Part shown: one piece after another, positions 21,216-29,856 of the stretch
Numbering within the stretch: the first letter of the stretch is position 1
Layout: each line of letters opens with the position of its first letter
Assembly: GCF_011801145.1 (NCBI RefSeq)
Contig: NZ_CP046172.1
Span: 1-64,000, forward strand
Origin: Nocardia arthritidis
GTDB taxonomy: Bacteria; Actinomycetota; Actinomycetes; Mycobacteriales; Mycobacteriaceae
Direction of reading: 5' to 3'
DNA: 64,000 bases
The notes under the pieces: model-generated
Database searches by the model: none
Seen by the model: only the letters and a program-made list of their open reading frames with translations
Told to the model about the DNA's origin: nothing
Translations under genes and position numbers: made by a program

Positions 21216-21737
21216 ATGACGTACACCGCACAAGACCTGCGCAGCACCGCGACCAGGGCGATCCAGCTGATGGCTTCGGGCAGCGAGGACGAGTTCGCGG
21301 CCGTCATCCACCCGGACGCGATCAATCGGGAGAGCAAGGCCGAACCCGCGGCCTGTCGCGGCCGCGGGCCGTCGGCCTGCTATGCCAGCGCGCTGTGGTT
21401 GCGCTCGGCGTTCTCCGATATGCGCTGGGATATCCACGAGGTGGTCGTGGAACGCGACCTGGTGGTGCTGCATACAACGGCGTACGGCACGCATACCGGA
21501 ACGTTTGTCGTCTATGACGCGGATGCCCGTCCCGCACAAGCCTTTCCGGCCACCGGACGATCCTTCGCGGTTACCCAGACGCACTGGTGCCGGATGGCCG
21601 ACGGCCTGCTGATCGAACACTGGGCCAATCGCGACGATATCGGCCAGTCCACCCAACTCGGCTGGGTGCCACCGACACCCGTGTACATCGCGCGCATGCG
21701 GCTGGCGCTGCGGCGCGCCCGGCGCAACGAAAAATGA
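21216..21737 (+). CDS. SnoaL-like ester cyclase family protein
   Basis: This 173-residue protein has a SnoaL-like core: AAVIHPDAINRESKAEPAACRGRGPSACYASALWLRSAFSDMRWDIHEVVVERDLVVLHTTAYGTHTGTF and HWCRMADGLLIEHWANRDD. It is of the group often annotated as ester cyclase. The ATG is preceded by GGGGGG(T). It is the second cone-fold protein in a row behind the AfsR-like regulator. The stop codon overlaps an in-frame ATG of the next gene by 4 bp, so translational coupling is likely. Confidence 0.78.
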   Translation: MTYTAQDLRSTATRAIQLMASGSEDEFAAVIHPDAINRESKAEPAACRGRGPSACYASALWLRSAFSDMRWDIHEVVVERDLVVLHTTAYGTHTGTFVVYDADARPAQAFPATGRSFAVTQTHWCRMADGLLIEHWANRDDIGQSTQLGWVPPTPVYIARMRLALRRARRNEK

Positions 21738-21748
21738 GGGAGCGGAAT

Positions 21749-22156
21749 ATGGTTCGGACAATCCTGCTGGTCGCCTGCGTGATCTCGCTCAGTGCCTGCG
21801 GCAGTTCGGATGGCGGATCGAAACCGTCGAGCGCCGCCGCGCCGTCGGTTGCCGGTGCGCCGGCGCAGGACAGCGGCGTCAAGCCGAGCGGCGATCCGTG
21901 CTCGGAGGTCGCGTTCGAGGTGGCGACGGTGCGCGCCATCCAGCAGGGCACCAGCCCGGGCGAGGTGCACGCGGTGGCCCAGCGCCTGTACAACTTTTCA
22001 CAGGCGGCGCCGCCGGAGATCAAGCGCGCCGCGCAGGGCGCGACGGGTCCGGCGATCATCGCCATGCAGCATCCCGACCGGCGCGGCGAGGTCAGCACCG
22101 ACGCGGTACAGGCCGATGTGCAGGTGCTGGAGACCTGGCACAAGGGCCATTGCTGA
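21749..22156 (+). CDS. Putative lipoprotein
   Basis: This 135-residue protein has a short signal sequence ending in the lipobox LSAC (Cys17), followed by a Ser/Ala/Gly-rich linker and a small helical domain (DPCSEVAFEVATVRAIQQ..., ending WHKGHC). Two cysteines, at the beginning of the domain (DPC) and the C-terminus (HC), could form a disulfide. The start chosen (ATG 21749) has GGGAG upstream; ATG 21734 would overlap the previous stop codon. The function is unknown. Confidence 0.75.
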   Translation: MVRTILLVACVISLSACGSSDGGSKPSSAAAPSVAGAPAQDSGVKPSGDPCSEVAFEVATVRAIQQGTSPGEVHAVAQRLYNFSQAAPPEIKRAAQGATGPAIIAMQHPDRRGEVSTDAVQADVQVLETWHKGHC

Positions 22157-22160
22157 CGGG

Positions 22161-22865
22161 TCAGTGCGCGGGCGGCCCGTGCCGGTCCAGGTGCAGGTAG
22201 GTGTAGTAGGTGACGATCAGGCAGACGACGGTGGCGGTGATCAGCATCGCCCATCCGGCGACGACCAGGCTCAGCAGACCACCGAGCAGTGCGCCCGCCG
22301 CGAAGCTCACGTACAGCAGGAAATAGCCGAGCCAGTCGGCGTAATCGCCGCCGCCGATATGCCTTTCGATGCCCTGGCCGAGTTTCACCAGGGTGCCGGT
22401 GACGTAGCTGAGCGGCACCGAAACCTCGCCGTTCTTGACGAACGAGGTGTTGAGCGCGCCGACCCCGAAGGCGACGAACAGGATCGGGACGAAGCTTATG
22501 TCCGCCTGGTGCGCCTTGTGGATGATCGCATCGGTCAGCGAAGCCATCGCCAGACATACGGTGGTGAGCAGGACCGGGCCGTGCGGATGTCCGGACCAAT
22601 AGTGTCGGCGGCACCACGATGCGATGATCACGCCGGCCAGGAAGAAGATCAGCAGCAGCGTCGCGGGTATCGCGACATCCGTTTGACCGTGGAAATGCCC
22701 GAGGACGGCCCGTTCGGTGTTGCCGGTCATGAAGGTGACGAAATAGCCAGCGGTGTGCGTGAACGCGGCCGCTCCGATGAGCCCGGCCAGTGCCGCGAGC
22801 ACCCAGGACAGGCGGGCCTCGCTGTCGAATAGTGCTTTTCTGCGGTCTTCGTCCGGTTGCTGCAC
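22161..22865 (-). CDS. DUF1275 (YoaK) family membrane protein
   Basis: This 234-residue protein has six or seven hydrophobic segments. Motifs typical of DUF1275 are FVTFMTGNTERAVLG in the first loop and FGVGALNTSFVKNGEVSVPLSYVTGTLVKLGQ in the middle. The family is widespread and its function is unproven; some members are described as transporters. It is convergent with the lipoprotein gene with only 4 bp between stop codons. Confidence 0.88.
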   Translation of the reverse strand: MQQPDEDRRKALFDSEARLSWVLAALAGLIGAAAFTHTAGYFVTFMTGNTERAVLGHFHGQTDVAIPATLLLIFFLAGVIIASWCRRHYWSGHPHGPVLLTTVCLAMASLTDAIIHKAHQADISFVPILFVAFGVGALNTSFVKNGEVSVPLSYVTGTLVKLGQGIERHIGGGDYADWLGYFLLYVSFAAGALLGGLLSLVVAGWAMLITATVVCLIVTYYTYLHLDRHGPPAH

Positions 22866-23020
22866 AGGTAAGGCTCCTTTGCGACAGGGGCTACCCCATC
22901 AAGTGATACCTGCTTCGCCGGACGTGTGAAGTGTGCATCGCCGCACATCCGATACGTTTGCTGAATAATTACCATTCGCCGTGCCGTCCGGTAGATCGGG
23001 ATTCGGGGGTACCGTGACGC

Positions 23021-23950
23021 GTGGACTCCGTATTCGATCACTTGATCACCGCCGCGCCGCCGGACCCGATCGCCGATATCGGTGCGGTGTGGGCGCGGCA
23101 TCAAGAGGCGGGCCGGCTCTTCGACCGGACGCTCGATGTGGCCCTGGTCGGCGGATTCGGTGCCGACCGACTGGGATTCGCCTTCCTGTCCGGCTATCAG
23201 GAGGCGCTGCGGTCCCTGCTTCCCGGCCTGCCGGCGGAATTGGCGGCGCTGTGCGCGACGGAGCCGGGCGGCGCGCATCCGGCGCAGATCCGGACGACGC
23301 TCACCGAGGCCGCGGCGGGCTGGGTGCTCAACGGTACGAAATCCTTTGCGACCCTTGGTGCTTACGCCCGCCGCCTGATCGTTGTCGCCAGCGTCGGCGT
23401 CGCGGACGGGCGCAATCGCCTGCGGGCCGCGGTGGTTGACGCCGCGGCGCCCGGTATCGCGGTGACGCAGCTGCCGCCGACCCCGTTCGCTCCCGAAATT
23501 CCGCACGCCACAGTGACTTTCACCGACGCACCGGCGCAGCCGCTGCCGGGCGACGGCTATGCGGACTACCTGAAGCCGTTTCGCACCATCGAGGATGCGC
23601 ATGTGTTGGCGGCGACCATCGGCTGGCTGGTCCGGGTGGCCAGGGAATCAGGCTGGCCGGACGCGGTGACGCAGCGGTTGCTGGCCGGTGCGGCGCTGGT
23701 GCGTGGGCTCGATGTGGACGGCTTCGGCCGGGTTCCGGGCGTCGGCGGTTCGACACCCGGCACACATATCGCCTTGGGCGGCGCCTTCGAATTCGTCGAG
23801 CGTGTGCTGGCGGAGCTGGATCCGCTATGGGCGCAGGTGAATCCGGATATCCGGACGAGGTGGGAGCGCGATCGTCCACTGCTGGCGACGGCGGGCCGGG
23901 TGCGGGAGCAGCGGCTGGCCGCGGCCTGGCGGGCGGTGCGCGGCGAGTGA
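23021..23950 (+). CDS. Acyl-CoA dehydrogenase-like protein
   Basis: This 309-residue protein is related to the acyl-CoA dehydrogenase/oxidase superfamily. It has an N-terminal helical part, GGAHPAQIRTTLTEAAAGWVLNGTKSFATLGAYARRLIVVA as the characteristic middle beta-domain (WVLNGTKSF is the W-x-L-(N/S)-G-x-K signature), and a C-terminal helical part. It is shorter than canonical members (about 380) and I do not see the catalytic glutamate region clearly, so it may be a degenerate or specialised form. The start is GTG at 23021. Confidence 0.75.
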   Translation: MDSVFDHLITAAPPDPIADIGAVWARHQEAGRLFDRTLDVALVGGFGADRLGFAFLSGYQEALRSLLPGLPAELAALCATEPGGAHPAQIRTTLTEAAAGWVLNGTKSFATLGAYARRLIVVASVGVADGRNRLRAAVVDAAAPGIAVTQLPPTPFAPEIPHATVTFTDAPAQPLPGDGYADYLKPFRTIEDAHVLAATIGWLVRVARESGWPDAVTQRLLAGAALVRGLDVDGFGRVPGVGGSTPGTHIALGGAFEFVERVLAELDPLWAQVNPDIRTRWERDRPLLATAGRVREQRLAAAWRAVRGE

Positions 23951-23969
23951 TTCGGTCCAGAAATGGGGA

Positions 23970-24037
23970 GCGGGCCTCGGCGAAGGGGGGGAGTTAGCCG
24001 AGGCCCGCGTAAGGTCGGCCCGGGGGGAGGGGCCGAC
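23970..24037 (+). terminator. Two tandem perfect hairpins after the acyl-CoA-dehydrogenase-like gene
   Basis: GCGGGCCTCGGC (23970-23981) pairs perfectly with GCCGAGGCCCGC (23997-24008), and GTCGGCCC (24014-24021) with GGGCCGAC (24030-24037). Both loops are G-rich. There is no T tract, so they may act as processing or bidirectional termination structures. Confidence 0.55.
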
Positions 24038-24730
24038 GTGAACGATCCTACGCGATGATTCGAGATTCCGTGCGCGTGGGGAGCGGCACTTTTGAAGTTT
24101 TTTGGGGTCGGCTTACCTGCCGCGGAGCGGACCTCCGCTGGCACGGTGCACAACTCGGCGGCCGGATTGTGGTCGAGTAACCAATCGCGCCGTCAAAGTT
24201 GTTGATACACAACGTATTACAACGACTTTGGGAAAAACTGTCGGTCTACCGGTATAACGTCGAGGAAAAATGCCGACCGGTCTGCGTGTGGTGTGAATCG
24301 CGTCCGGTGGTTCCAGAAGGACCCGGAATCGGTCGGATTTGTCGCGTGTCGTAGGCGGGCCGGGCATGTCGCGCTCGGTTCGCGGGTTGCCGAATCAGTA
24401 GAAACTATGTACTTTGTATAGAGAAAACATGGGGAGAGGAGTCGAGTACCAAGATCGGGGGATTCGGGTAGTCCGGTACGCGCGATCGGTCCGCCGGACG
24501 GGTGGACGATCGAAGCGGTCGCATCCCGATCCGGTTCCCCCGAGCACCGCCTGGATCTGGATGCGACCACTTTCATATCCCGGATCCGGGGTTCTACCAG
24601 GTGAAATCCAAACATTGTCGGTGGCGGCGGCAATACTGACTCTCAGCACCGGCCGCCCGGATCCGGTCGGCGGAACACCGTCGGCGTCGCATACCCAGTC
24701 ATCGAGAATCATTCGTATCTCAGGAGAGCT
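24038..24730. other. Long intergenic region upstream of the ABC exporter
   Basis: No gene is supported here. The part from 24110 to 24430 is clearly less GC-rich than its surroundings, with TTGATACACAACGTATTAC (24199 onwards) and GAAACTATGTACTTTGTATAG (24400-24421) as promoter-like stretches. The remaining 300 bp to the ATG at 24731 look like a long untranslated leader. The ATG has GGAGAG just upstream. Confidence 0.5.
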
Positions 24731-25717
24731 ATGCCCGATGCAATAGTCGCCAAAGGGCTGGTCAAGCGCTATGGCCAACTGATCGCCCTGGATGGCCTGG
24801 ATCTGACGGTGCCCGAGGGCACGGTCACCGCACTGCTCGGCCCGAACGGCGCGGGCAAAACCACCACCGTCCGGGTGCTCACCACGCTGCTGATACCGGA
24901 TGCCGGGCGGGCGACCGTCGCGGGCATCGATGTGCTGCGTGATCCGCAGCTGCTGCGTTCTCGGATCGGCGCGTCCGGCCAGTACGCCGCGGTCGACGAA
25001 TACCTCACCGGCTTCGAGAATTTGGAGATGGTCGGGCGGCTGTACCACATGGGGGTGCGGCGCAGTAAGGAGCGGGCCAGGGAACTGCTGGAGCGTTTCC
25101 GCCTGTCCGACGCCGCCGACCGTCCGGTCAAGGGTTACTCCGGCGGTATGCGCCGCCGCCTGGATTTGGCGGGTGCGCTGGTCGCCAATCCGCCGGTGCT
25201 GTTCCTGGACGAGCCGACCACCGGGCTGGATCCGCGGGCGCGCCTGGACCTCTGGGATGTCATCGAGGAACTGGTGGCAGGCGGCACCACCCTGCTGCTC
25301 ACCACGCAGTACATGGAGGAGGCCGACCGGCTCGCCGACGCCATCGCGGTGATCGACCACGGCACGGTCATCGCCCGCGGCACCGCGGACGAGTTGAAGA
25401 CCGCGGTCGGCGGCGACCGAATCGAGCTCACCGTCGATCACCCGGACAATCTGGCGACAGCGCTACAGGCGCTGAAACCGTTGGCGGACGGGGAGGTTCA
25501 CCTCGAGCCCGGTCTGCGCCGGATCACCGTCCCGGTGGCCGACGGATCGCAGGCGCTGGTCGCGGCGGTCGGGCGGCTCACCGAGCTGAACGTGCGGATT
25601 CACGACGTCGGTCTGCGCAGGCCCTCGCTCGACGATGTCTTCCTGACGCTGACCGGTCACGAGGCCGATGCGCTCACCACCCGCGAATTCGATACGACGG
25701 AAGGAACGAACCGATGA
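24731..25717 (+). CDS. ABC transporter ATP-binding protein, DrrA-like
   Basis: This 328-residue ATPase has Walker A GPNGAGKTTTVRVL, Q-loop YLTGFENLEM, signature YSGGMRRRLDL, Walker B PVLFLDEPTTGLDPRARLDLWD and an H-loop region LLLTTQYMEEADRLADAI. The C-terminal extension (ending LTLTGHEADALTTREFDTTEG) is typical of the daunorubicin-resistance DrrA subgroup. It is translationally coupled to the permease gene (ATGA overlap 25714-25717). The pair would export hydrophobic compounds; the substrate is unknown. Confidence 0.93.
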   Translation: MPDAIVAKGLVKRYGQLIALDGLDLTVPEGTVTALLGPNGAGKTTTVRVLTTLLIPDAGRATVAGIDVLRDPQLLRSRIGASGQYAAVDEYLTGFENLEMVGRLYHMGVRRSKERARELLERFRLSDAADRPVKGYSGGMRRRLDLAGALVANPPVLFLDEPTTGLDPRARLDLWDVIEELVAGGTTLLLTTQYMEEADRLADAIAVIDHGTVIARGTADELKTAVGGDRIELTVDHPDNLATALQALKPLADGEVHLEPGLRRITVPVADGSQALVAAVGRLTELNVRIHDVGLRRPSLDDVFLTLTGHEADALTTREFDTTEGTNR

Positions 25718-26562
25718 CCGCAGTTCCGGCCGTCGCAGCACCGCCCGCCATCACCGACCGTCTGCTGATCCTGGCGGGCGACAGCCTGACCATCGCGAAA
25801 CGCAATGTCATCAAGATCAAGCGGGTACCCGATGTGCTGATCTTCTCGACGCTGTCGCCGATCATGTTCGTGCTGCTGTTCGCCTATATCTTCGGCGCTG
25901 CCATCGATGTGCCCGGACTGTCGGGCGGGTACCGGGAATTCCTGATCGCGGGCATCTTCGCGCAGACCGTCGTATTCGGTGCGTCGTTCACCGGCGCCGG
26001 CCTGGCCGAGGATATGCAGAAGGGCATCATCGACCGGTTCCGCTCGCTGCCGATGGCGCCGTCGGCGGTGCTGTTCGGGCGGACGGTCAGCGATGTGGTG
26101 ATCAATGTCGTGAGCCTGACGGTCATGTCGCTCACCGGTCTGCTCGTCGGCTGGCGGATCCGCGGGTCGTTCGTCGACGTGGTCCTCGGCTATGTGCTGC
26201 TACTGCTGTTCGCCTACGCGATCTCCTGGATCATGGCGGTGGTCGGACTGCTGGTGCGGGCGCCGGAGGTGTTCAACAACGCCAGCTTCATGGTGATCTT
26301 CCCGCTGACATTCCTGGCCAACACCTTCGTGCCGATCGACAAACTGCCGACCGTGCTGCGAATCTTCGCCGAATGGAATCCGGTGTCGGCGGTGACCCAG
26401 GCGACCCGCGACCTGTTCGGCAACACCAGTCCCCTTGCGCCGAAACCGGATACCTGGCCGATGCAGCATCCGGTGGCGACGACGCTGATCTGGGTGGTGA
26501 TCATCCTCGCGGTATTCGTGCCGCTGGCGCAGCGGCAGTACAAGCGGACCGTCAGCCGCTGA
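25714..26562 (+). CDS. ABC-2 type permease, DrrB-like
   Basis: This 282-residue protein is predicted to have six transmembrane segments. It begins VIKIKRVPDVLIFSTLSPIMFVLLFAYIFG and contains MQKGIIDRFRSLPMAPSAVLFGRTVSD, the conserved ABC-2 export cytoplasmic loop. It partners with the preceding ATPase. Its ATG lies within the stop region of that gene. Confidence 0.93.
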   Translation: MTAVPAVAAPPAITDRLLILAGDSLTIAKRNVIKIKRVPDVLIFSTLSPIMFVLLFAYIFGAAIDVPGLSGGYREFLIAGIFAQTVVFGASFTGAGLAEDMQKGIIDRFRSLPMAPSAVLFGRTVSDVVINVVSLTVMSLTGLLVGWRIRGSFVDVVLGYVLLLLFAYAISWIMAVVGLLVRAPEVFNNASFMVIFPLTFLANTFVPIDKLPTVLRIFAEWNPVSAVTQATRDLFGNTSPLAPKPDTWPMQHPVATTLIWVVIILAVFVPLAQRQYKRTVSR

Positions 26563-26566
26563 CGGG

Positions 26567-26770
26567 TCAGGCCCCCGCGCCGGCACCCGCCGGTGTCGGC
26601 GCGGAACCGTTGCGCGAGTAGCCGATTCGCGGCGGGGCGGGGGCGGGCTCGGGCGGCTGCGGTCGTTTGCTGCGCACCAACCAGGCCACGCCACCGGCGA
26701 GCGCGGCGAAGGTCGCGATCAACAATCGGTTCCGGGTTCGTGCGGAGAGGTGGAAGCGCCCCAAGGTCAT
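26567..26770 (-). CDS. Small single-pass membrane protein
   Basis: This 67-residue protein has N-terminal TLGRFHLSARTRNRLLIATFAALAGGVAWLV, giving one transmembrane segment at about 16-33, then a Pro/Ala-rich basic tail. I do not recognise a family. The start at 26770 is chosen because an upstream extension is Cys/Arg-rich and unlike coding sequence. It lies convergent to the permease gene with 4 bp between them. Confidence 0.5.
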   Translation of the reverse strand: MTLGRFHLSARTRNRLLIATFAALAGGVAWLVRSKRPQPPEPAPAPPRIGYSRNGSAPTPAGAGAGA

Positions 26771-26855
26771 TCGACCACTTTGGCACAGCCGGGCGCATCG
26801 CGCAGTAGGCACTGGTCACACCCAATCCCCGGAATGTGTGGCCGGTCATGGCACG

Positions 26856-27392
26856 ATGTCCCGCGTGACCTCACCGAATCAGACTGCTGTTGCGACGCTG
26901 CACACCAATCACGGCGATATCAAGATCTCGCTCTTCGGTAACCACGCCCCCAAGACGGTGCGCAATTTCATCGGCCTCGCCGACGGTTCCGCGCCGTACA
27001 CCACCGCGAATGCGAGCGGCGGCAGCTCCGGCCCGTTCTACGACGGCGCGATCTTCCATCGCGTAATTCCCGGATTCATGATTCAGGGCGGCGACCCGAC
27101 CGGCACCGGCCGCGGTGGGCCCGGCTACGAATTCGGCGACGAATTCCACCCGGAGCTGCGCTTCGACCGCGGCTACCTGCTCGCGATGGCCAATGCGGGC
27201 CCGGGCACCAACGGCTCCCAGTTCTTCATCACCGTCGGCCAGCAGCCGCACCTCAACCGCAGGCACACCATCTTCGGCGAGGTGATCGACCCGGATTCGC
27301 GCAAGGTCGTCGACGCCATCGCCGCCACCCGCACCGACCGCAATGACCGTCCGGTCGAACCCGTGACGATCTCCAAGATCACCCTGGAATGA
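26856..27392 (+). CDS. ppiA: Peptidyl-prolyl cis-trans isomerase, cyclophilin type
   Basis: This 178-residue cyclophilin contains the family core FYDGAIFHRVIPGFMIQGGDPTGTGRGGPGYEFGDEFHPEL, the catalytic-site phrase MANAGPGTNGSQFFITVGQQPHLNRRHTIFGEV, and no signal peptide, so it is cytoplasmic. It matches the ppiA gene that lies close to the origin in mycobacteria. The start ATG 26856 (SRVTSPNQTAVATLHTNHGD) gives a length near that of the family; GTG at 26865 is an alternative. The gene ends in a strong hairpin shared with the convergent PH-domain gene. Confidence 0.95.
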   Translation: MSRVTSPNQTAVATLHTNHGDIKISLFGNHAPKTVRNFIGLADGSAPYTTANASGGSSGPFYDGAIFHRVIPGFMIQGGDPTGTGRGGPGYEFGDEFHPELRFDRGYLLAMANAGPGTNGSQFFITVGQQPHLNRRHTIFGEVIDPDSRKVVDAIAATRTDRNDRPVEPVTISKITLE

Positions 27393-27398
27393 GCCACG

Positions 27399-27427
27399 CT
27401 GGGCTCGCCGCTATTTGGCGAGCCCAG
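27399..27427. terminator. Bidirectional terminator between ppiA and PH-domain gene
   Basis: CTGGGCTCGCC (27399-27409) and GGCGAGCCCAG (27417-27427) form a perfect 11-bp stem with a 7-base loop. The hairpin overlaps the stop codon of the convergent gene and lies 7 bp after the ppiA stop codon. Confidence 0.75.
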
Positions 27428-27890
27428 TCGTGATGAGGGATTCGAAGACGTCGTTCGGATTCGCGCCGAGATCCCAGCGGCCGAAGATCAGCAGCCGCTC
27501 GGCGCCGTCGTGCTCCACATCGATCTCCAACATCGGCATCTTGCGGCCGAGGCGGCGGTAGCCGACCACCCTGGCCCGTGTGATCTGGTCGCGGGTGTAT
27601 TCGGTGGGGCCGGACAGGCCGCGCACCACCAACTTCGGCTCGGCGCCCGGCACGATGGTGAATCGTGGCCGCTGCCGGAAGCCGAGCCCGGCCAGGCCGA
27701 GCAGCCCGGCGGCGGCCAGGCCGATCAGCAGGCGGCTCGGTCCGTCGTCGGCCAGGATCGCGGCCACCACCAGACAGACCCCGCCGACCGCGACCGCGGT
27801 CAGCGCGGGGGCCGGGGTGGTCCAGGTGAGCCGGGGCTCGGAAGATTCGATCCCCAAGTTTTTCCTCGAGTTGTCCACAGGCTCATCCAC
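27411..27890 (-). CDS. PH-domain (bPH) membrane protein, Rv0010c-like
   Basis: This 159-residue protein has two transmembrane segments (about 30-70) and a C-terminal bacterial PH-like domain: FTIVPGAEPKLVVRGLSGPTEYTRDQITRARVVGYRRLGRKMPMLEIDVEH, followed by LLIFGRWDLGANPNDVFESL. It matches the protein lying between ppiA and crgA in mycobacteria. The function is unknown. Its start region carries two DnaA-box-like sequences, TTGTCCACA (27871-27879) and TCATCCACA (27883-27891). Confidence 0.82.
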   Translation of the reverse strand: MDEPVDNSRKNLGIESSEPRLTWTTPAPALTAVAVGGVCLVVAAILADDGPSRLLIGLAAAGLLGLAGLGFRQRPRFTIVPGAEPKLVVRGLSGPTEYTRDQITRARVVGYRRLGRKMPMLEIDVEHDGAERLLIFGRWDLGANPNDVFESLITTGLAK

Positions 27891-27917
27891 AGGTGTGAAT
27901 GAATGACATGTCTGTAA

Positions 27918-28181
27918 TCAGCGCCAGCGCATGGTCATGATCAGGCCGATCACCATCAGACCGAAGCCGATCAGGAAGTTCCAGGCGTTGAGGTCGTTCA
28001 TCCACGTGAGCTGATCGCCTGCCAGGTAGTAGACGAGCAGCCAGATCAGCCCGGCGAGCATGAAGCCGAGCATGATCGCGACGTACCAGACCGGTGACGG
28101 ACCACCCTTCACCTTCACCGGGATCCGGCTGGCGGGGTTGATCGTGTAGTCGGTCTTCTTACGGACCTTGGACTTGGGCAT
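27918..28181 (-). CDS. crgA: Cell division protein CrgA
   Basis: CrgA is a small membrane protein that helps recruit peptidoglycan synthases to the septum in actinobacteria. The 87-residue product begins [19 protein letters not shown] and has two transmembrane segments (about 31-51 and 67-85), exactly the family plan. The ATG at 28181 is preceded on the minus strand by GAGGACGTC, a moderate Shine-Dalgarno. A long ORF extending upstream is not used. Confidence 0.95.
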   Translation of the reverse strand: MPKSKVRKKTDYTINPASRIPVKVKGGPSPVWYVAIMLGFMLAGLIWLLVYYLAGDQLTWMNDLNAWNFLIGFGLMVIGLIMTMRWR

Positions 28182-28428
28182 GACGTCCTCGTGTTCGGCG
28201 TGCGGTCGGTACCGGCGGGGCGGATTCGGTTGTATGTGAGCCGAGCCGGACTCGCCACCTGCCGCGACTGTCCGATTCGGACTCCCCGGTCGCGGTGGGT
28301 TGCGGCTCGCTATGGCGTTGTTGTGGGTCGCACGCAGCGAGAGCTCCGGCGCCCGCCGGTGTGTCTCTAGGCTATCCCAACTGGTATTCCGCGCGACGCT
28401 CTGGCGGGTGTGCACGTAATCTCGAACC

Positions 28429-29073
28429 ATGCGTGTTCTGGTCGTCGACAATTACGACAGCTTCGTCTTCAACCTGGTGCAGTACCTCGGCCAGTTGGGT
28501 GTCGAGGCCATCGTCTGGCGCAACGACGACCAGCGGCTCGCCGATGTCGACGCGGTGGTCGCCGACTTCGACGGGATCCTGATCAGCCCGGGCCCGGGCA
28601 CGCCGGACCGGGCCGGCCGCAGCATCGACCTGGTGCACGCCTGCGCGCGGCACCGCACGCCGCTGCTCGGGGTGTGCCTCGGGCATCAGGCCATCGGCGA
28701 GGCCTTCGGCGCCACGGTCACCCGCGCACCCGAACTGTTGCACGGCAAGACGAGTTCGGTGTTCCACATCGGCGCGGGCGTGCTCGCCGGGCTGCCGGAT
28801 CCGTTCACCGCGACCCGCTACCACTCGCTCACCGTGCTGGAGGAGACGCTGCCCGCCGAGATCGAGGTGCTCGGCCGCACCGAGAGCGGCATCGTGATGG
28901 CGATGCGGCACCGGACCCTGCCGATTCACGGCGTGCAGTTCCACCCCGAATCCGTGCTCACCCAGGGCGGACACCGGATGCTGGCCAACTGGCTCGAGGT
29001 GTGCGGTGAGCGGCCCGCCGAGGGGCTGGTCCAGACGCTGGAGGCGGAGGTCGCGGCACTGGTGGTGCAGTGA
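28429..29073 (+). CDS. trpG: Glutamine amidotransferase component II of anthranilate/aminodeoxychorismate synthase
   Basis: This 214-residue class I glutamine amidotransferase provides ammonia to a chorismate-converting partner. It shows [27 protein letters not shown], the nucleophile motif [14 protein letters not shown] (Cys about 83), and [10 protein letters not shown] with the catalytic His-x-Glu. The position near crgA corresponds to mycobacterial trpG/pabA. It is coupled to the next gene by a 4-bp overlap (GTGA). Confidence 0.93.
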   Translation: MRVLVVDNYDSFVFNLVQYLGQLGVEAIVWRNDDQRLADVDAVVADFDGILISPGPGTPDRAGRSIDLVHACARHRTPLLGVCLGHQAIGEAFGATVTRAPELLHGKTSSVFHIGAGVLAGLPDPFTATRYHSLTVLEETLPAEIEVLGRTESGIVMAMRHRTLPIHGVQFHPESVLTQGGHRMLANWLEVCGERPAEGLVQTLEAEVAALVVQ

Positions 29074-29783
29074 CCGCGTGGTCGCGCCCCTATGTGCTGC
29101 TCTCGGCGGCCGCGAGCCTCGACGGATATATCGATGACGCGAGCGCGGACCGGCTGATTCTCTCCGACGCGGCCGATCTGGACCGGGTCGATCAGCTGCG
29201 CGCCGAATCCGACGCGATCCTGATCGGCGCGCAGACCATGCGGCGGGACAATCCACGGCTGCTGGTCAACAGCGCGCAACGGCGAGCGGCGCGGGTGGCC
29301 GCGGGCAAGCCGGAGTATCCGCTCAAGGTCACGGTAACCGCGAGCGGCGCGCTGGGAGCCGACCTGAATTTCTGGCGGCACGGTGGGGAAAAGCTGGTCT
29401 GCACAACCGATTCCGGGCTCGCGGCGCTAGGTGACCGGCTGGCCGGGCTCGCCGAGATCGTCTCGCTCGGTCCCGAACTCGATTTCGCCACGCTGCTCGA
29501 TGAGCTTGGGCGCCGTGGTATTCGGCGGCTGATGGTGGAGGGCGGCACCCGCGTTCTCACCCAATTCCTGGCCGCCGATCTGGTCGACGAGCTGCGGTTG
29601 GCCATCGCGCCCATCCTGGTCGGCGATCCGGCGGCGCCGCGTTTCGTCGATCCGGCGAAATTTCCGGGCGGGCCGGGGCGTCGGCTCCGGCTGGTCGATG
29701 TATCGCGGGCCGGTGACGTCGCGGTGCTGTGTTATCTCGCGAAACCGGAGGCGAAACCGAGGAGTTGGGCGGGTGTCGAATAG
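29070..29783 (+). CDS. RibD C-terminal (dihydrofolate-reductase-like) domain protein
   Basis: This 237-residue protein matches the reductase half of RibD: YVLLSAAASLDGYIDDASADRLILSDAADLDRVDQLRAESDAILIGAQTMRRDNPRLLV, then MVEGGTRVLTQFLAADLVDELRLAIAPILVGDPAAPRFV. Such stand-alone domains reduce 5-amino-6-ribosylamino-uracil phosphate or related pteridine-like substrates. A separate deaminase gene lies 73 bp downstream, so the two halves of RibD are encoded side by side as two genes. The start GTG overlaps the trpG stop codon. Confidence 0.85.
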   Translation: MTAWSRPYVLLSAAASLDGYIDDASADRLILSDAADLDRVDQLRAESDAILIGAQTMRRDNPRLLVNSAQRRAARVAAGKPEYPLKVTVTASGALGADLNFWRHGGEKLVCTTDSGLAALGDRLAGLAEIVSLGPELDFATLLDELGRRGIRRLMVEGGTRVLTQFLAADLVDELRLAIAPILVGDPAAPRFVDPAKFPGGPGRRLRLVDVSRAGDVAVLCYLAKPEAKPRSWAGVE

Positions 29784-29856
29784 GCTGTGCTGCGGGCCGT
29801 ATCGCCGCGGTAGCTCGGCAACCACTGTGCACCAGCGGAATTCAGAGAGGTAGCGC

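Noticed and set aside
24395..25441. 348-residue antisense ORF over the ABC ATPase gene
   Set aside because: It is the mirror of the DrrA-like gene; no motifs or Shine-Dalgarno of its own.
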